DNA from: Bacteroidota bacterium
GTDB taxonomy: Bacteria > Bacteroidota > Bacteroidia > JAFLBG01
DNA: 64,000 nt
Assembly: GCA_017303975.1 (NCBI GenBank)
Contig: JAFLBG010000004.1
Coordinates: forward strand, 80,149 to 144,148
Direction of reading: 5' to 3'
Positions 51,236 through 60,240 of this stretch are shown here, one piece after another. Under the pieces are notes generated by a model. That model was not told where the DNA came from, made no database searches, and worked only from the letters and a program-made list of their open reading frames with translations. The first letter of the stretch is position 1. Each line of letters starts with the position of its first letter. The position numbers and the translations under genes were made by a program.

Positions 51236-52468
51236 TTACCCATTCGTACTACCTGAAACGGGTAGTTGAACGCTGAAAATAATTTCTGTTCCGGTTGGTA
51301 AAATGTTGTTAAACGAAATATTAGCACCAAGTTGATCGGCTCTGTATTTCATGTTTTTAATGCCTTTGCCAGTGGAAAAACGTTCTGTATTTATAATTCC
51401 TTTGCCATCATCTTTTAGCCGTATTTCAAGGGTTTTGGCCTGTGTGCTAAAAGTAAAATATATATTTTTTGCTTTGGCATGTTTATACACATTAGTAATA
51501 GCCTCTTTTAATAAAGGCACAATTTGTTTGCTCCAGTTTGGCGGCAGTTCAATGTTAGGAAGCACTTCTGGTTCGGAATGCACAAAAAGGTTGATGTTCG
51601 AATATTTTAAATAATCATCGGCAAAATCTCGCAAATACATAAACAGTTCTTGCAATTGGTCGCTTTTAGGGTCTTTGGTCCAAATAAAATCTTTAAAATT
51701 GTCGTATACCTCTTTGGCATTTCTATCTATTTTAGAAATTATTTCCGCTTTTTCTATTTCCGATTTATTAAGAGTTGTTAATGCTGCAAGGTGCCTCAGA
51801 GAGGCCAATTTGTTCCCAATTTGATCGTGAAAATCACGGGCAATCTCTTCTCTTACTTTTTGTTCTTTGGCTAATTGAAGTAATTGTTGAAGTTTATTGT
51901 TGCCACTTACCAGAACATATACCATAAGAGAAAGTACACCAAGTATAAGTAGTAAATTAAAATATCTGTATTCTAGCGACATTGAAATACTGTCGCCATC
52001 AAATTCAATCCAATTAAATGTTTCAACAATGTAAAAAATTGTTATGCTTATAAAAGATGCCAATGTCATTAAGGCCCCTTCTCGTATTCCAATAAACATA
52101 AATGAAGCTGCTGCTAAAACGATATACCAAAGCACATCATTTGAGTTAATTCCATCAGAAATAAAAACACTCGATGATACTAGGTATAAACCTACAATGG
52201 ATCCAATAAAAAGAGCAAGTTTGGTGTTCCCTGTTTTTTTGATGATTAATAGCCCTGCTATAGATAATGATAGTCCAAGGTAATTATGAAAAGCTTTTGT
52301 TCCAATGACAATTTGTTGGACTAGATAAAATGCGCTATACAAAAAACCCATACCAAAAATGATAACAAAAGCTAGCACATATATTCTTGATTTTTCATGC
52401 GTTGATTTATCGGCTTTTAGTTTTGGATGTAAAAAGTAATCAACTAGTTTATTAAACGAATTCAACAT
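51236..52468 (-). CDS. Membrane histidine kinase (HisKA_3 type)
   Basis: Sensor kinase of about 410 residues. Roughly six membrane helices span residues 30-195, with no large periplasmic loop, so it may sense the membrane or a small molecule. The HisKA_3 phosphoacceptor region is 'ARDFHDQIGNKLASLRHL' (about 210-228) and the ATPase follows with 'LLKEAITNVYKHAKAKN' and the G-box 'LKDDGKGI'. The frame opens at TTG 52480, but the ATG at 52468 is taken. It is paired with the NarL-type regulator 22 bases downstream. Confidence 0.93.
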   Translation of the reverse strand: MLNSFNKLVDYFLHPKLKADKSTHEKSRIYVLAFVIIFGMGFLYSAFYLVQQIVIGTKAFHNYLGLSLSIAGLLIIKKTGNTKLALFIGSIVGLYLVSSSVFISDGINSNDVLWYIVLAAASFMFIGIREGALMTLASFISITIFYIVETFNWIEFDGDSISMSLEYRYFNLLLILGVLSLMVYVLVSGNNKLQQLLQLAKEQKVREEIARDFHDQIGNKLASLRHLAALTTLNKSEIEKAEIISKIDRNAKEVYDNFKDFIWTKDPKSDQLQELFMYLRDFADDYLKYSNINLFVHSEPEVLPNIELPPNWSKQIVPLLKEAITNVYKHAKAKNIYFTFSTQAKTLEIRLKDDGKGIINTERFSTGKGIKNMKYRADQLGANISFNNILPTGTEIIFSVQLPVSGSTNG

Positions 52469-52532
52469 TTTTTTTTGCAAATAAAACTAATGTTTGTGAT
52501 ATTGATGCGTAACAAAGATTAAAAATAATAGT

Positions 52533-52940
52533 TTGAAAGTTAGAATAATATTCATTTTGTTGTCGTGGAGTATTAAAATGTTTTCGATTGACCCCGATAA
52601 AATCATTGGTACGTATTGGTCTCCGGACAAAGACGGCAAAATAAGCATCTATAAGAAAAATGGAAAATATTATGGGAAATCTATTGAAAGTAAAACTCCT
52701 AAACTTAGAGATGTAAACAATCCAAACCCAGCATTGAGAGACAGAATTGTTTTAGGAACAGATGTTTTTTTTGATTTTGTTTTTGAAGGTGATGAGTATG
52801 TAAATGGAACCATCTATAATCCATTAGACGGGAAAACATACAGTTCTAAAATGTGGCTCGAAGGAAACAATTTGAAATTGAGAGGATATATTGGTATTCC
52901 AATACTTGGTGTAACCAAAACAATGGAAAAAATAAATTAA
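52533..52940 (+). CDS. DUF2147 family secreted protein
   Basis: A 135-residue protein of the DUF2147 type, which adopts a lipocalin-like or calycin-like small barrel. Conserved strings are visible: 'GTYWSPDKDGKISIYKKNGK', 'NPNPALRDRIVLG', 'GTIYNPLDGKTYSSKMWLEG' and 'LRGYIGIPILG'. The hydrophobic start acts as a signal peptide. The only available upstream starts are TTG 52533 and an internal ATG 45 bases later; TTG is taken because it keeps the signal. Function is unknown. Its stop overlaps the stop of the convergent PorG-like gene by four bases. Confidence 0.85.
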   Translation: MKVRIIFILLSWSIKMFSIDPDKIIGTYWSPDKDGKISIYKKNGKYYGKSIESKTPKLRDVNNPNPALRDRIVLGTDVFFDFVFEGDEYVNGTIYNPLDGKTYSSKMWLEGNNLKLRGYIGIPILGVTKTMEKIN

Positions 52941-53758
52941 TTATATCCCGGACAAGACTCCGGTTTTTCAGAAATTTTAAACGAAAGAATTAATCCAACA
53001 AACGAGTACCAATCTTTATTTTTCGAATTGCCTCGCTGGTAGCCAATTTTGTGTATTCCCGGATTTGTGCTTCTGTCAGAAAGCTCCCCCGCTATAGCAC
53101 CCTTGGTTGATGCAAGCCAATTGGGGTCTACGTAAACTGTACTTACATCATCCAAATAGTCTGTTGTTGTTTTTCGCATTCCCCATTCCACGGAAAATCC
53201 AAAGCCTTTTCCAAGGCTTTGTTTAAACCCAATTCCAAATGGAATAGAGGGTTGTACTCGTGTGTAGTTCTTGCCTTCTGTAGCAAGTGGTTGTAGTTTT
53301 ACCCAACTGCCTCCAACATTTGCCTTAGGGTTAAAATGAAATGCACCAATGCCTGCAAATAAATAAGAGCTGAATGGATTTTTTTTCGAACCAAATTTAT
53401 ACTCTAAATAATTAAACTCGAATTGAGCAGAGGCTTCGATAATAATAGATCGAAAATTTAGATTCCTGGCTTTTAAAGATGCGGCCGTAGATTTAGCATC
53501 ATCGCCCTCCACGTTTCCGTAAAATGCATTAAATCGTAATCCCCAACGAGGGTTAAAATTTCTTCTGAATAGTAGGCCTGCTGCGGGTTTTGTAAATTTG
53601 TAAAAATCAGTTGAACTTACTAAGTCGCCAATATAGTAAGAGCCTCCAATAAATACGCCCAATTCGGCATTGGGTCGGGCTTTTTCCTTGTATTGTGCAA
53701 TTACTACATTGCTAAATACCAATAAATAAAGTAAACTATATTTTACCAGAATGCGCAT
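52937..53758 (-). CDS. PorG-like outer-membrane beta-barrel protein (DUF6089 type)
   Basis: An outer-membrane beta-barrel of 273 residues with a Sec signal (ending VIAQ). The opening 'NAELGVFIGGSYYIGDL' and 'RNFNPRWGLRFNAFYG' are typical of the DUF6089/PorG group, whose PorG member is an outer-membrane part of the T9SS. The barrel strands continue to 'WYSFVGLILSFKI'; a Cys near the C-terminus ('SCPGYN') is unusual. In many relatives porG sits just ahead of uppS-bamA; here the gene is 7 kb away from that cluster. It may be the T9SS PorG or a family member of other function. The assignment rests on motif recall. Confidence 0.6.
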   Translation of the reverse strand: MRILVKYSLLYLLVFSNVVIAQYKEKARPNAELGVFIGGSYYIGDLVSSTDFYKFTKPAAGLLFRRNFNPRWGLRFNAFYGNVEGDDAKSTAASLKARNLNFRSIIIEASAQFEFNYLEYKFGSKKNPFSSYLFAGIGAFHFNPKANVGGSWVKLQPLATEGKNYTRVQPSIPFGIGFKQSLGKGFGFSVEWGMRKTTTDYLDDVSTVYVDPNWLASTKGAIAGELSDRSTNPGIHKIGYQRGNSKNKDWYSFVGLILSFKISEKPESCPGYN

Positions 53759-53807
53759 GCGTACTATCAGCTAACGTTTTTTGTTATAAATTATTGTGCA
53801 ACAGTGC

Positions 53808-54818
53808 TTATGTCCAAACTTTAGTGCCTTCGCTACAATTAGCACAAATATCAATTTCTTTGCGAGATTTTAGTAAGGCGCTTCTAAAGCTTTGATAATG
53901 AGTGTTTTGCCATACATCCTGGAACGTTTCCGTATTCAAATTGCCAAATTGGTGTGTAGCATCTTTATCAAAACAACAGGGCACCACATTGCCATCCCAG
54001 GTAATTACACAGGCACTCCATAGCTTCCAACAGTGGTTTAGCAGCTTATTGTTTATTTCGAATTTTCCTTCTTTGTTTTGAATATAACGCGCGTATTTTT
54101 TATTAAGTGGGATTAAGTCGTTTCCGCCCTCAAAATCATATACTTGGGCTGTTTTAAATTTTATAGCGTCTACACCAATATCTTTTGCCAATTTGCGTGC
54201 ATCCTTTAATTGGTGCTCGTTGTGGCGTACTACTAAATATTGAAATATAATGTGTGGTGTTTTAGATTTTAGCTTTTTTTTCCATTCAATTAAGCGCTTC
54301 GTGCCTTCTAGCACTTTTTCTAAATTACCCCCAATTCTATATTTTTCGTAAGTATCTTGAGTGGTTCCGTCAATAGAAATGATAATTCTGCTCAAGCCAC
54401 TTTCAATTGTTTTTTTGCAATTCTCGTCTGTTAAGTAATGCGCGTTGGTGGAGGTATTGGTGTACATGTTTTTTTTTGATGCCAATGCCACCATATATAA
54501 AAAAGAGGGATTCAAATAGGGTTCTCCTTGGAAATAGAACGTTAAATAGCCTGTATAGGGCGAAATTTCATCAATAGTTTTGCGAAAAAACTCTTCTTTT
54601 AGCATTCCTGTGGGTCTGGAGAAGCTTCGCAATCCGCTAGGGCATTCGGGGCACCTTAAATTACAGGAAGTGGTGGGCTCAATGGCTAAGCTAATTGGGT
54701 AGCCCCATTGGATAGGATTTCCACTAATACGCGAGTAATAGTAGCTCAAAACCACTTTTAATCCGTTTAAAAGGCGCTTTAGGGTTGTTCTTTTTAGTAT
54801 TTCTAGTACTTCGGTCAT
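53808..54818 (-). CDS. Radical SAM/SPASM domain protein
   Basis: A 336-residue radical S-adenosylmethionine enzyme. The 4Fe-4S motif CxxxCxxC is 'CNLRCPEC' (Cys52, Cys56, Cys59), followed by the barrel with 'FYFQGEPYLNP'. The C-terminal SPASM-type cluster region holds 'CWKLWSACVITWDG', 'VPCCFDKDA' and 'CANCSEG'. Such proteins modify peptides, cofactors or lipid heads; some Bacteroidota members accompany sugar or lipid pathways. No precursor peptide gene is visible next to it, so a RiPP role is not supported here. Its start faces the yceD promoter. Confidence 0.88.
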   Translation of the reverse strand: MTEVLEILKRTTLKRLLNGLKVVLSYYYSRISGNPIQWGYPISLAIEPTTSCNLRCPECPSGLRSFSRPTGMLKEEFFRKTIDEISPYTGYLTFYFQGEPYLNPSFLYMVALASKKNMYTNTSTNAHYLTDENCKKTIESGLSRIIISIDGTTQDTYEKYRIGGNLEKVLEGTKRLIEWKKKLKSKTPHIIFQYLVVRHNEHQLKDARKLAKDIGVDAIKFKTAQVYDFEGGNDLIPLNKKYARYIQNKEGKFEINNKLLNHCWKLWSACVITWDGNVVPCCFDKDATHQFGNLNTETFQDVWQNTHYQSFRSALLKSRKEIDICANCSEGTKVWT

Positions 54819-54900
54819 TGTGCAGCTGCTCGTAAAAGTCGGAATAAACGCTTGATTTTAAGGGGGGGGTTAACAACTTTTTTTATTAGTTCTTTTTTTC

Positions 54901-54908
54901 TATCTTTG
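54901..54908 (+). promoter_or_regulatory. -7 element of the yceD-rpmF-plsX operon
   Basis: TATCTTTG is an exact TAnnTTTG, ending 21 bases before the ATG at 54930. The -33 area is a T-tract without a clear TTG. A run of eight G (54862-54869) lies about 30 bases upstream. Confidence 0.6.
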
Positions 54909-54929
54909 CGAGCTTTAAATTTTGTTGCC

Positions 54930-55463
54930 ATGAATAGGAAAGAGGATTATTGCATACCGTTTACGGGACTTAGTAATGGTAAACATAATTTCGAGTTTGA
55001 TATAAGTAACACGTTCTTTGAGCAACTCGATTATTCTGAGGTACAAGCAGGCACGCTAAAAGTAGATGTTTTGCTTGAAAAACAAACAACGATGCTTGTT
55101 GTAACCCTCACTATAAAAGGATTTGTAAGTTTAGTATGTGATAGATGTGGAGAAAATTTCAACACTCCATTAGATGCATCTCAACAACTTATTTACAAAT
55201 TAAATAATGCTGAATTTGTGGATGAAGATGAGATTGTATATTTATCAAGCTCTGATTCTGAAGTAAAGTTAAAGCACAAAATATATGAATTTATAATGCT
55301 TTCCGTTCCCGCCAAAAGGGTACATCCGGATGACGAGAAAGGCAAAAGCACTTGTAATAAAGAAGCATTAAAGCTTCTAAAAAAATATGCTGTGAAGGAA
55401 AAAGAAAATAAACAGCAAACAGATCCTCGTTGGGATGTGTTAAAGAATATTATTAATAATTAA
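54930..55463 (+). CDS. yceD: YceD family (DUF177) protein
   Basis: A 177-residue DUF177/YceD protein, conserved beside rpmF and plsX across bacteria and proposed to act in 23S rRNA maturation or ribosome assembly. The central motif '[17 protein letters not shown]' is the family hallmark, here with CxxC. The frame extends to 54852, but that would run through the promoter; ATG 54930 is taken. It is the first gene of yceD-rpmF-plsX, 13 bases before rpmF. Confidence 0.9.
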   Translation: MNRKEDYCIPFTGLSNGKHNFEFDISNTFFEQLDYSEVQAGTLKVDVLLEKQTTMLVVTLTIKGFVSLVCDRCGENFNTPLDASQQLIYKLNNAEFVDEDEIVYLSSSDSEVKLKHKIYEFIMLSVPAKRVHPDDEKGKSTCNKEALKLLKKYAVKEKENKQQTDPRWDVLKNIINN

Positions 55464-55476
55464 ATTAAAAATTGTC

Positions 55477-55662
55477 ATGCCAAATCCAAAACGTAAGCTC
55501 TCGAAGCAAAGACAAAGAAAGAGAAGAACGCACATAAAAGCTGTAGTTCCAACAATGGCGGTATGTCCAACAACCGGAGAAACTCACCTTTTCCATAGAG
55601 CATATTGGCACGAAGGAAAACTTTACTACAAAGGTAAAGTGGTAATGGAAAAAGCTGCATAG
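55477..55662 (+). CDS. rpmF: 50S ribosomal protein L32
   Basis: A 61-residue ribosomal protein beginning '[20 protein letters not shown]', the standard L32 start. The zinc-ribbon cysteines of many L32 proteins are mostly missing: only Cys29 remains, in '[18 protein letters not shown]'. It is therefore the zinc-independent form. It stands between yceD and plsX, the usual place. Confidence 0.97.
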   Translation: MPNPKRKLSKQRQRKRRTHIKAVVPTMAVCPTTGETHLFHRAYWHEGKLYYKGKVVMEKAA

Positions 55663-55689
55663 GCTTATTAATCAGCATTTAGTAGATAA

Positions 55690-56628
55690 ATGAAAATTGC
55701 CCTTGATGTATTAGGAGGCGATTTCGCACCTAACAAACCAATTGAGGGGGCTATTCTTGCACAACAAGAATTGCCCTCTTCTGTTCGTATTGTACTAATT
55801 GGTAATCAAGAAGAAATAAAAACTCTATTAGCAAACAATGGGGTTGATTCAGAAAAATTCGATATCGTTCATGCTCCCGATGTAATTAGTATGGGCGAGC
55901 ATCCTACCAAAGCATTCGCCCAAAAGCCTAATTCTACTATTGCTGTTGGATATTCACTTTTAAAAGAAAAAAAAATTGATGCATTTGCAAGTACCGGAAA
56001 CACCGGGGCTATGCTGGTAGGCGCTATGTTTACCGTAAAGACTATCCCCGGTGTTATCCGCCCTTGCATAACATCGGTACTTCCAAAAGAAAAAGGGGGA
56101 GTTGGTTTGTTGTTGGATGTAGGCTCTAATGCAGATTGTAAGCCCGATGTATTGTATCAATTTGGAATTTTAGGTAGTTTATTCATGAAAAATATTTATG
56201 GAATAGATAATCCTAGAGTGTCATTATTAAATATAGGCGAGGAGGAAGAAAAAGGAAATCTTGTTGCACAAGCTGCACACAATTTAATGAAAGACTCCAA
56301 AGACTTTAATTTTATTGGCAATGTAGAAGGTCGAGATTTGTTTAACAACAAAGCCGATGTAATTGTGTGCGATGGATTTACAGGAAATGTGGTGTTAAAA
56401 CAAGCTGAGGCATTTTATTATATGATTCGCAAACGCGGATGGAGAGACGAGTATATAGATAGATTTAATTACGAAAATTACGGTGGCACACCTATACTTG
56501 GTGTTAATGGTACTGCCATTATTGGTCACGGAATATCCAATGAAATAGCCATTAAGAACATGGTGCTCTTAGCTAAGAATGTTGTTGAAGCTAATCTTTC
56601 CGAAAAAATTAGAGAAGCGTTTTTGTAG
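55690..56628 (+). CDS. plsX: Phosphate acyltransferase PlsX
   Basis: Makes acyl-phosphate from acyl-ACP for phospholipid synthesis. The 312 residues begin 'MKIALDVLGGDFAPNKPIEG' with the family Asp-x-x-Gly-Gly-Asp string. 'GNTGAMLVGA' and 'VCDGFTGNVVLK' are further signatures. It follows rpmF by 27 bases. fabH, which often comes next in Bacteroidota, is absent; the next gene is on the opposite strand. Confidence 0.96.
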   Translation: MKIALDVLGGDFAPNKPIEGAILAQQELPSSVRIVLIGNQEEIKTLLANNGVDSEKFDIVHAPDVISMGEHPTKAFAQKPNSTIAVGYSLLKEKKIDAFASTGNTGAMLVGAMFTVKTIPGVIRPCITSVLPKEKGGVGLLLDVGSNADCKPDVLYQFGILGSLFMKNIYGIDNPRVSLLNIGEEEEKGNLVAQAAHNLMKDSKDFNFIGNVEGRDLFNNKADVIVCDGFTGNVVLKQAEAFYYMIRKRGWRDEYIDRFNYENYGGTPILGVNGTAIIGHGISNEIAIKNMVLLAKNVVEANLSEKIREAFL

Positions 56629-56654
56629 CAATCTTTTAGATAAACGCAGGGTTT

Positions 56655-57302
56655 CTACTTCCCTCGTTTTATAATATCAGCAAAATAAAAAATCTGTTGT
56701 TCCGGTTTCTCTGTGGCAATGTGCAGCATTGCTTTTGCAACGTACTGTGCTTTTATAGATTTATACTTCTTTAGCGGACCAACTAATAAGTAATTAATTC
56801 CGGAAAAAAGTACGATGCCTATTTTTTCTCCTAAACGAGATTCTTTTCTTTCGCCAACTAAGAAAGAGGGGCGCATAAAATAGCTTTGCTTGCCTATCGC
56901 ATTTTGAACACCGCTTTCCATTTCGGCTTTTGTTTTCAAATAAAAATTTCCGGTAGCGCTTGCACCAATACTGCTTACGCTTACCATAGTTTTAATACCA
57001 TTGGCAGCCGCTAGTTTCGCCACTTTTACAGGATAGCTGCAATCTATTTCGTATTGGGCTTCTTTCGACCCCGCAACTTTTAGTGTCGTGCCCAAGCAAT
57101 TGAAAACCACATCTCCAACAAGTTCGTTTTTTATGGAATCAATGGTAGTGTATGTGCAAATAAACTGTTTTAATTTGGGGTGATTAGTATTTATTTTTTT
57201 TCGTACAAAAATGCGCACCTCTGAAATGGCAGTACTAGAAAGGCATTCCTGTACTAATAAATTTCCAATTAATCCGGTGGCGCCAAAAATAAGAACTCTC
57301 AT
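56655..57302 (-). CDS. NAD(P)-binding Rossmann-fold protein (atypical SDR, NmrA/HTATIP2-like)
   Basis: A 215-residue Rossmann protein beginning 'MRVLIFGATGLIGNLLVQEC' with the GxxGxxG dinucleotide motif. A catalytic Tyr/Lys pair is in 'GNFYLKTKAEME', and 'FNCLGTTLK' and 'SYFMRPSFLVG' resemble the HTATIP2/YbjT-type atypical short-chain dehydrogenases. The substrate is unknown. It is 26 bases from the plsX stop and convergent with it, and no partner gene is nearby on its strand. Confidence 0.82.
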   Translation of the reverse strand: MRVLIFGATGLIGNLLVQECLSSTAISEVRIFVRKKINTNHPKLKQFICTYTTIDSIKNELVGDVVFNCLGTTLKVAGSKEAQYEIDCSYPVKVAKLAAANGIKTMVSVSSIGASATGNFYLKTKAEMESGVQNAIGKQSYFMRPSFLVGERKESRLGEKIGIVLFSGINYLLVGPLKKYKSIKAQYVAKAMLHIATEKPEQQIFYFADIIKRGK

Positions 57303-57350
57303 ATAGGTAATTTGGTTGAATAAGACTAAAGTAGAAATTAAAATCGGTAG

Positions 57351-60179
57351 TTAGTGGATGGTAATAACTTGTCGTCCGTGGTAATTTTTTTCGGAAGTTA
57401 CATCTACATGGTAAATGCCTGCAGGTAATTTGGCAATATCTATTTTTCCAATGTTTTTATCGGATAAATAAACAGAGCCATCAAACACGATAATTCCCAT
57501 CATGTTTGTTACGCGAACATTTACGGGTTTTTGTGTAGAAAGGTTTACATATAGATTAAGCTCTTGACCGTGGGATAGTGGATTTGGAAATACTTTCAAG
57601 GAGTTAATGTTTTCAAAATCTACATTTATTGGAATTGTTTTGGAGTAGGTGTAAGAACCATCGTAATCGGTTTGCTTTAGTCTATAATACGTTATGCCGG
57701 GCATTACGTTGTAATCGCTGAATAGATAATTGGTAAGACCCTGTGTATTGCCCTCTGAATCTACAATTCCTGCAGTTTCAAAATTTACAGCATCTACAGA
57801 CTTTTCTACTGTATAATAATCGTTGTTAATCTCGGTAGCTGTACTCCATTCTAATAAATTATAATCTCCCTTATTGATGCCAATAAAATAAAGTAATTCG
57901 ATAGGTAATGCTGAGTTACCTCCTGTACTTGCATGTGGCCACAATTCAGAAAAACTTGAAACCGTAAATTCAATGTAATTATTCCCAAATTGACTACCAT
58001 TACCCGTTTGTGCAATATACACTAATGATGTATTGTCAGATGGGTCGTATGTACCGTCTTCTGTTGGTCCATTGTATTTTGTTGCGCCAAGTGCAGCTAT
58101 AGAAGCAACATTGTCTAAGGCGTTTGTTGTTGTAATAGTAGTGGCTGCTGTTTGAAGTGCAGTAAGCTCTGCAGCCGTAAAGTAAAGACGAACGCCCGCA
58201 CCACCACCGCCTAGGGCGTTTTCGGTATCTATTAAAAAGTGTCGTTGTAAATAGGCTGTGTTACTAAATGTCCCAACCGATGCATCTATATAAACGGTAG
58301 CTGTAACAATACCAATATTGGTAGAGTTGTCATCCACAGCTACAATAGCTTTGCCTGTGGCATCAATAATGTACATCCACGTGTTTGCTCCGGGCGAAAA
58401 ACAGCTACCGGTAACCGATGTGGATGGTATGGTAGTAGGAGTAGCGGATGTAATTAAATTAAACACATCGTCTGTACAGCCTGTGGCATCTTTAATTTCT
58501 ATATCATATGTTCCTCCATTAGTAACAGTTTTACTAACCATTGTGCTTGTATATACACCACTGTAAGCAAAGGCAGATGTAGCTGTTTCTTGATAATCAA
58601 AACTTTTTCCTCCGGTAGGGGTGAATGTTAAAACAGTTCCTCCAGAGCCAGGACACGAAATAGAATAGGTAAAATAGGTGGCTAGTGCGGCAGCATCTCC
58701 ACCATTTAAAGTTATTTCACAACTTGGCTGAATGGCAAATCCGTCATTGTTTAAGCCGGCATACATGCTACATGCATTATTGGTTAGGGCTACAGTTGCT
58801 GTGTCAATCTCCCCACAACCATTTTCAGCAACAACTGAAACACTGCCGCTAGCCGTAGCAAATAGAATACGAGCGTTTAGGGCTGTTCCTCCGCTAAGCA
58901 CAGATGCTCCTGTTGGCAGCAGCCAGGTGTAAGATGTTGCAATTCCGGTTGTTATGGAAGATGAGTAATCGCCAATATCTCCATCACAAACCGTTCCATT
59001 ACCTGTTAATGCAGCAATAGAAAGTGTTCCGGAGGTTAGTCCGTTTAAATCGCTACCGCAAATATAGCCGGATGTGTATCCATCATTGTTTAATCCGCTA
59101 AACATACTGCATGCTACGTTTGTAACAGCAATATATTCTGTTTGAGATTCGCCACAACCGTTTGATACAACTACCGTAACACTTCCACTATTTGTGCTAA
59201 ATAAGATAGTGGCATTTCCGTTTGTTCCACCTGATAGTACAGAGGCGCCTGTGGGATAAGACCAGGAATAGGATGTAGCAGCACCTGTAGCCACCGCTAC
59301 AGAGTAATTTTCAAAATTGTTGTTGCAAAAATTAGATGGACCAACTAATGGGTTAATAGTTAAAGGCGCAGCACCTCCATTTAAATCGGATGCACAAACG
59401 TAATCGGAGTGATAGCCATCATTATCTAGTCCGCTAAACATACTGCATGCTACGTTTGTAACAGCAATATATTCTGTTTGCGATTCCCCGCATCCGTTTG
59501 ATGCTACAACGGTAACACTTCCGCTGGTAGTACCAAATAAAATTGTTGCAGTTCCATTGGTGCCACCAGATTGAATAGATGCTCCGGCAGGATAAGACCA
59601 AGAGTAAGATGTAGCAGCACCTGTAGCCACCGCTACAGAGTAATTTTCAAAATTGTTGTTGCAAAAATTAGATGGACCTACTAGTGGGTTTAATGTTAAT
59701 GGAGCAGCACCGCCATTCAAATCGGAAGAGCAAACGTAATTCGAGTTGTACCCATCATTGTCTAATCCACTAAACATGCTGCACGCCACATTGGTAACAG
59801 CGAGAATTTCGGTATCGCTTTCTCCACAACCATTGGTTGCAGTAATTTGTACGTTGCCACTAGTAGTACCAAACAATATAGTTATATTACCATCTGCTCC
59901 TCCGGATTGTGTAGATGCCCCCGCTGGATAAGTCCAAGTGAAAGAAGTAGCGGCTCCTGTAGCAACTGTAACTCGGTATCTTTCGGAATTGTTATTGCAA
60001 AAATTTGAAGGTCCGGTAATTGCACTAAGAGTTAAAGCTGCTGCACCACCATTTAGGTCGGATGCACATATATACCCTGAAGAATAACCATCTTCTTGAC
60101 CACCCAAATATTGGGCACGAGCATTGTGTAGTCCTAAAACTATACATACAAAAAATAATATGTATTTTATTTTATTCAT
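57351..60179 (-). CDS. Large T9SS cargo protein with four 112-residue tandem repeats
   Basis: A secreted protein of 942 residues. The Sec signal (about 1-22) is followed by four tandem units of 112-113 residues (21-469) and a fifth partial one. Each unit holds a 'GLDNDGY' acidic loop, 'SDLNG', a PKD/Ig-like sandwich ('TSYSWSYPAGAS', 'SVTVVASNGCGES') and Cys at unit positions 1, 18, 41 and 98, which may form disulfides. Residues about 520-800 are a different beta-rich region. The last 85 are a T9SS sorting signal ('LKVFPNPLSHGQELNLYV', 'GIYHVDV'). The likely role is a surface adhesin or matrix protein. The two SUMF1-fold genes lie directly upstream on the same strand with short gaps. Confidence 0.88.
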   Translation of the reverse strand: MNKIKYILFFVCIVLGLHNARAQYLGGQEDGYSSGYICASDLNGGAAALTLSAITGPSNFCNNNSERYRVTVATGAATSFTWTYPAGASTQSGGADGNITILFGTTSGNVQITATNGCGESDTEILAVTNVACSMFSGLDNDGYNSNYVCSSDLNGGAAPLTLNPLVGPSNFCNNNFENYSVAVATGAATSYSWSYPAGASIQSGGTNGTATILFGTTSGSVTVVASNGCGESQTEYIAVTNVACSMFSGLDNDGYHSDYVCASDLNGGAAPLTINPLVGPSNFCNNNFENYSVAVATGAATSYSWSYPTGASVLSGGTNGNATILFSTNSGSVTVVVSNGCGESQTEYIAVTNVACSMFSGLNNDGYTSGYICGSDLNGLTSGTLSIAALTGNGTVCDGDIGDYSSSITTGIATSYTWLLPTGASVLSGGTALNARILFATASGSVSVVAENGCGEIDTATVALTNNACSMYAGLNNDGFAIQPSCEITLNGGDAAALATYFTYSISCPGSGGTVLTFTPTGGKSFDYQETATSAFAYSGVYTSTMVSKTVTNGGTYDIEIKDATGCTDDVFNLITSATPTTIPSTSVTGSCFSPGANTWMYIIDATGKAIVAVDDNSTNIGIVTATVYIDASVGTFSNTAYLQRHFLIDTENALGGGGAGVRLYFTAAELTALQTAATTITTTNALDNVASIAALGATKYNGPTEDGTYDPSDNTSLVYIAQTGNGSQFGNNYIEFTVSSFSELWPHASTGGNSALPIELLYFIGINKGDYNLLEWSTATEINNDYYTVEKSVDAVNFETAGIVDSEGNTQGLTNYLFSDYNVMPGITYYRLKQTDYDGSYTYSKTIPINVDFENINSLKVFPNPLSHGQELNLYVNLSTQKPVNVRVTNMMGIIVFDGSVYLSDKNIGKIDIAKLPAGIYHVDVTSEKNYHGRQVITIH
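58773..60119 (-). repeat. Tandem 336-bp repeats coding for the 112-residue units
   Basis: Units at 60119-59784, 59783-59448, 59447-59112 and 59111-58773 (the last is 339 bp). Units two and three are almost identical at the DNA level: a block starting at 59281 recurs at 59617, exactly 336 bases apart. Recent copying or gene-conversion is indicated, and repeat number may vary between strains. Confidence 0.9.
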
Positions 60180-60240
60180 TTGTAGTTATTGGAAATTATG
60201 TGAACCTCACACCACTTCATAACTATTTTGTGTAAAAAAA

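Noticed and set aside
53808..54818. Radical SAM/SPASM gene as part of a RiPP cluster
   Set aside because: No small precursor-peptide frame or export gene adjoins it; the neighbours are a barrel gene and the divergent yceD operon.
54852..54929. Longer N-terminus for YceD starting at 54852
   Set aside because: It would translate the G-run and the -7 element and add residues unlike the family; ATG 54930 gives the expected start.
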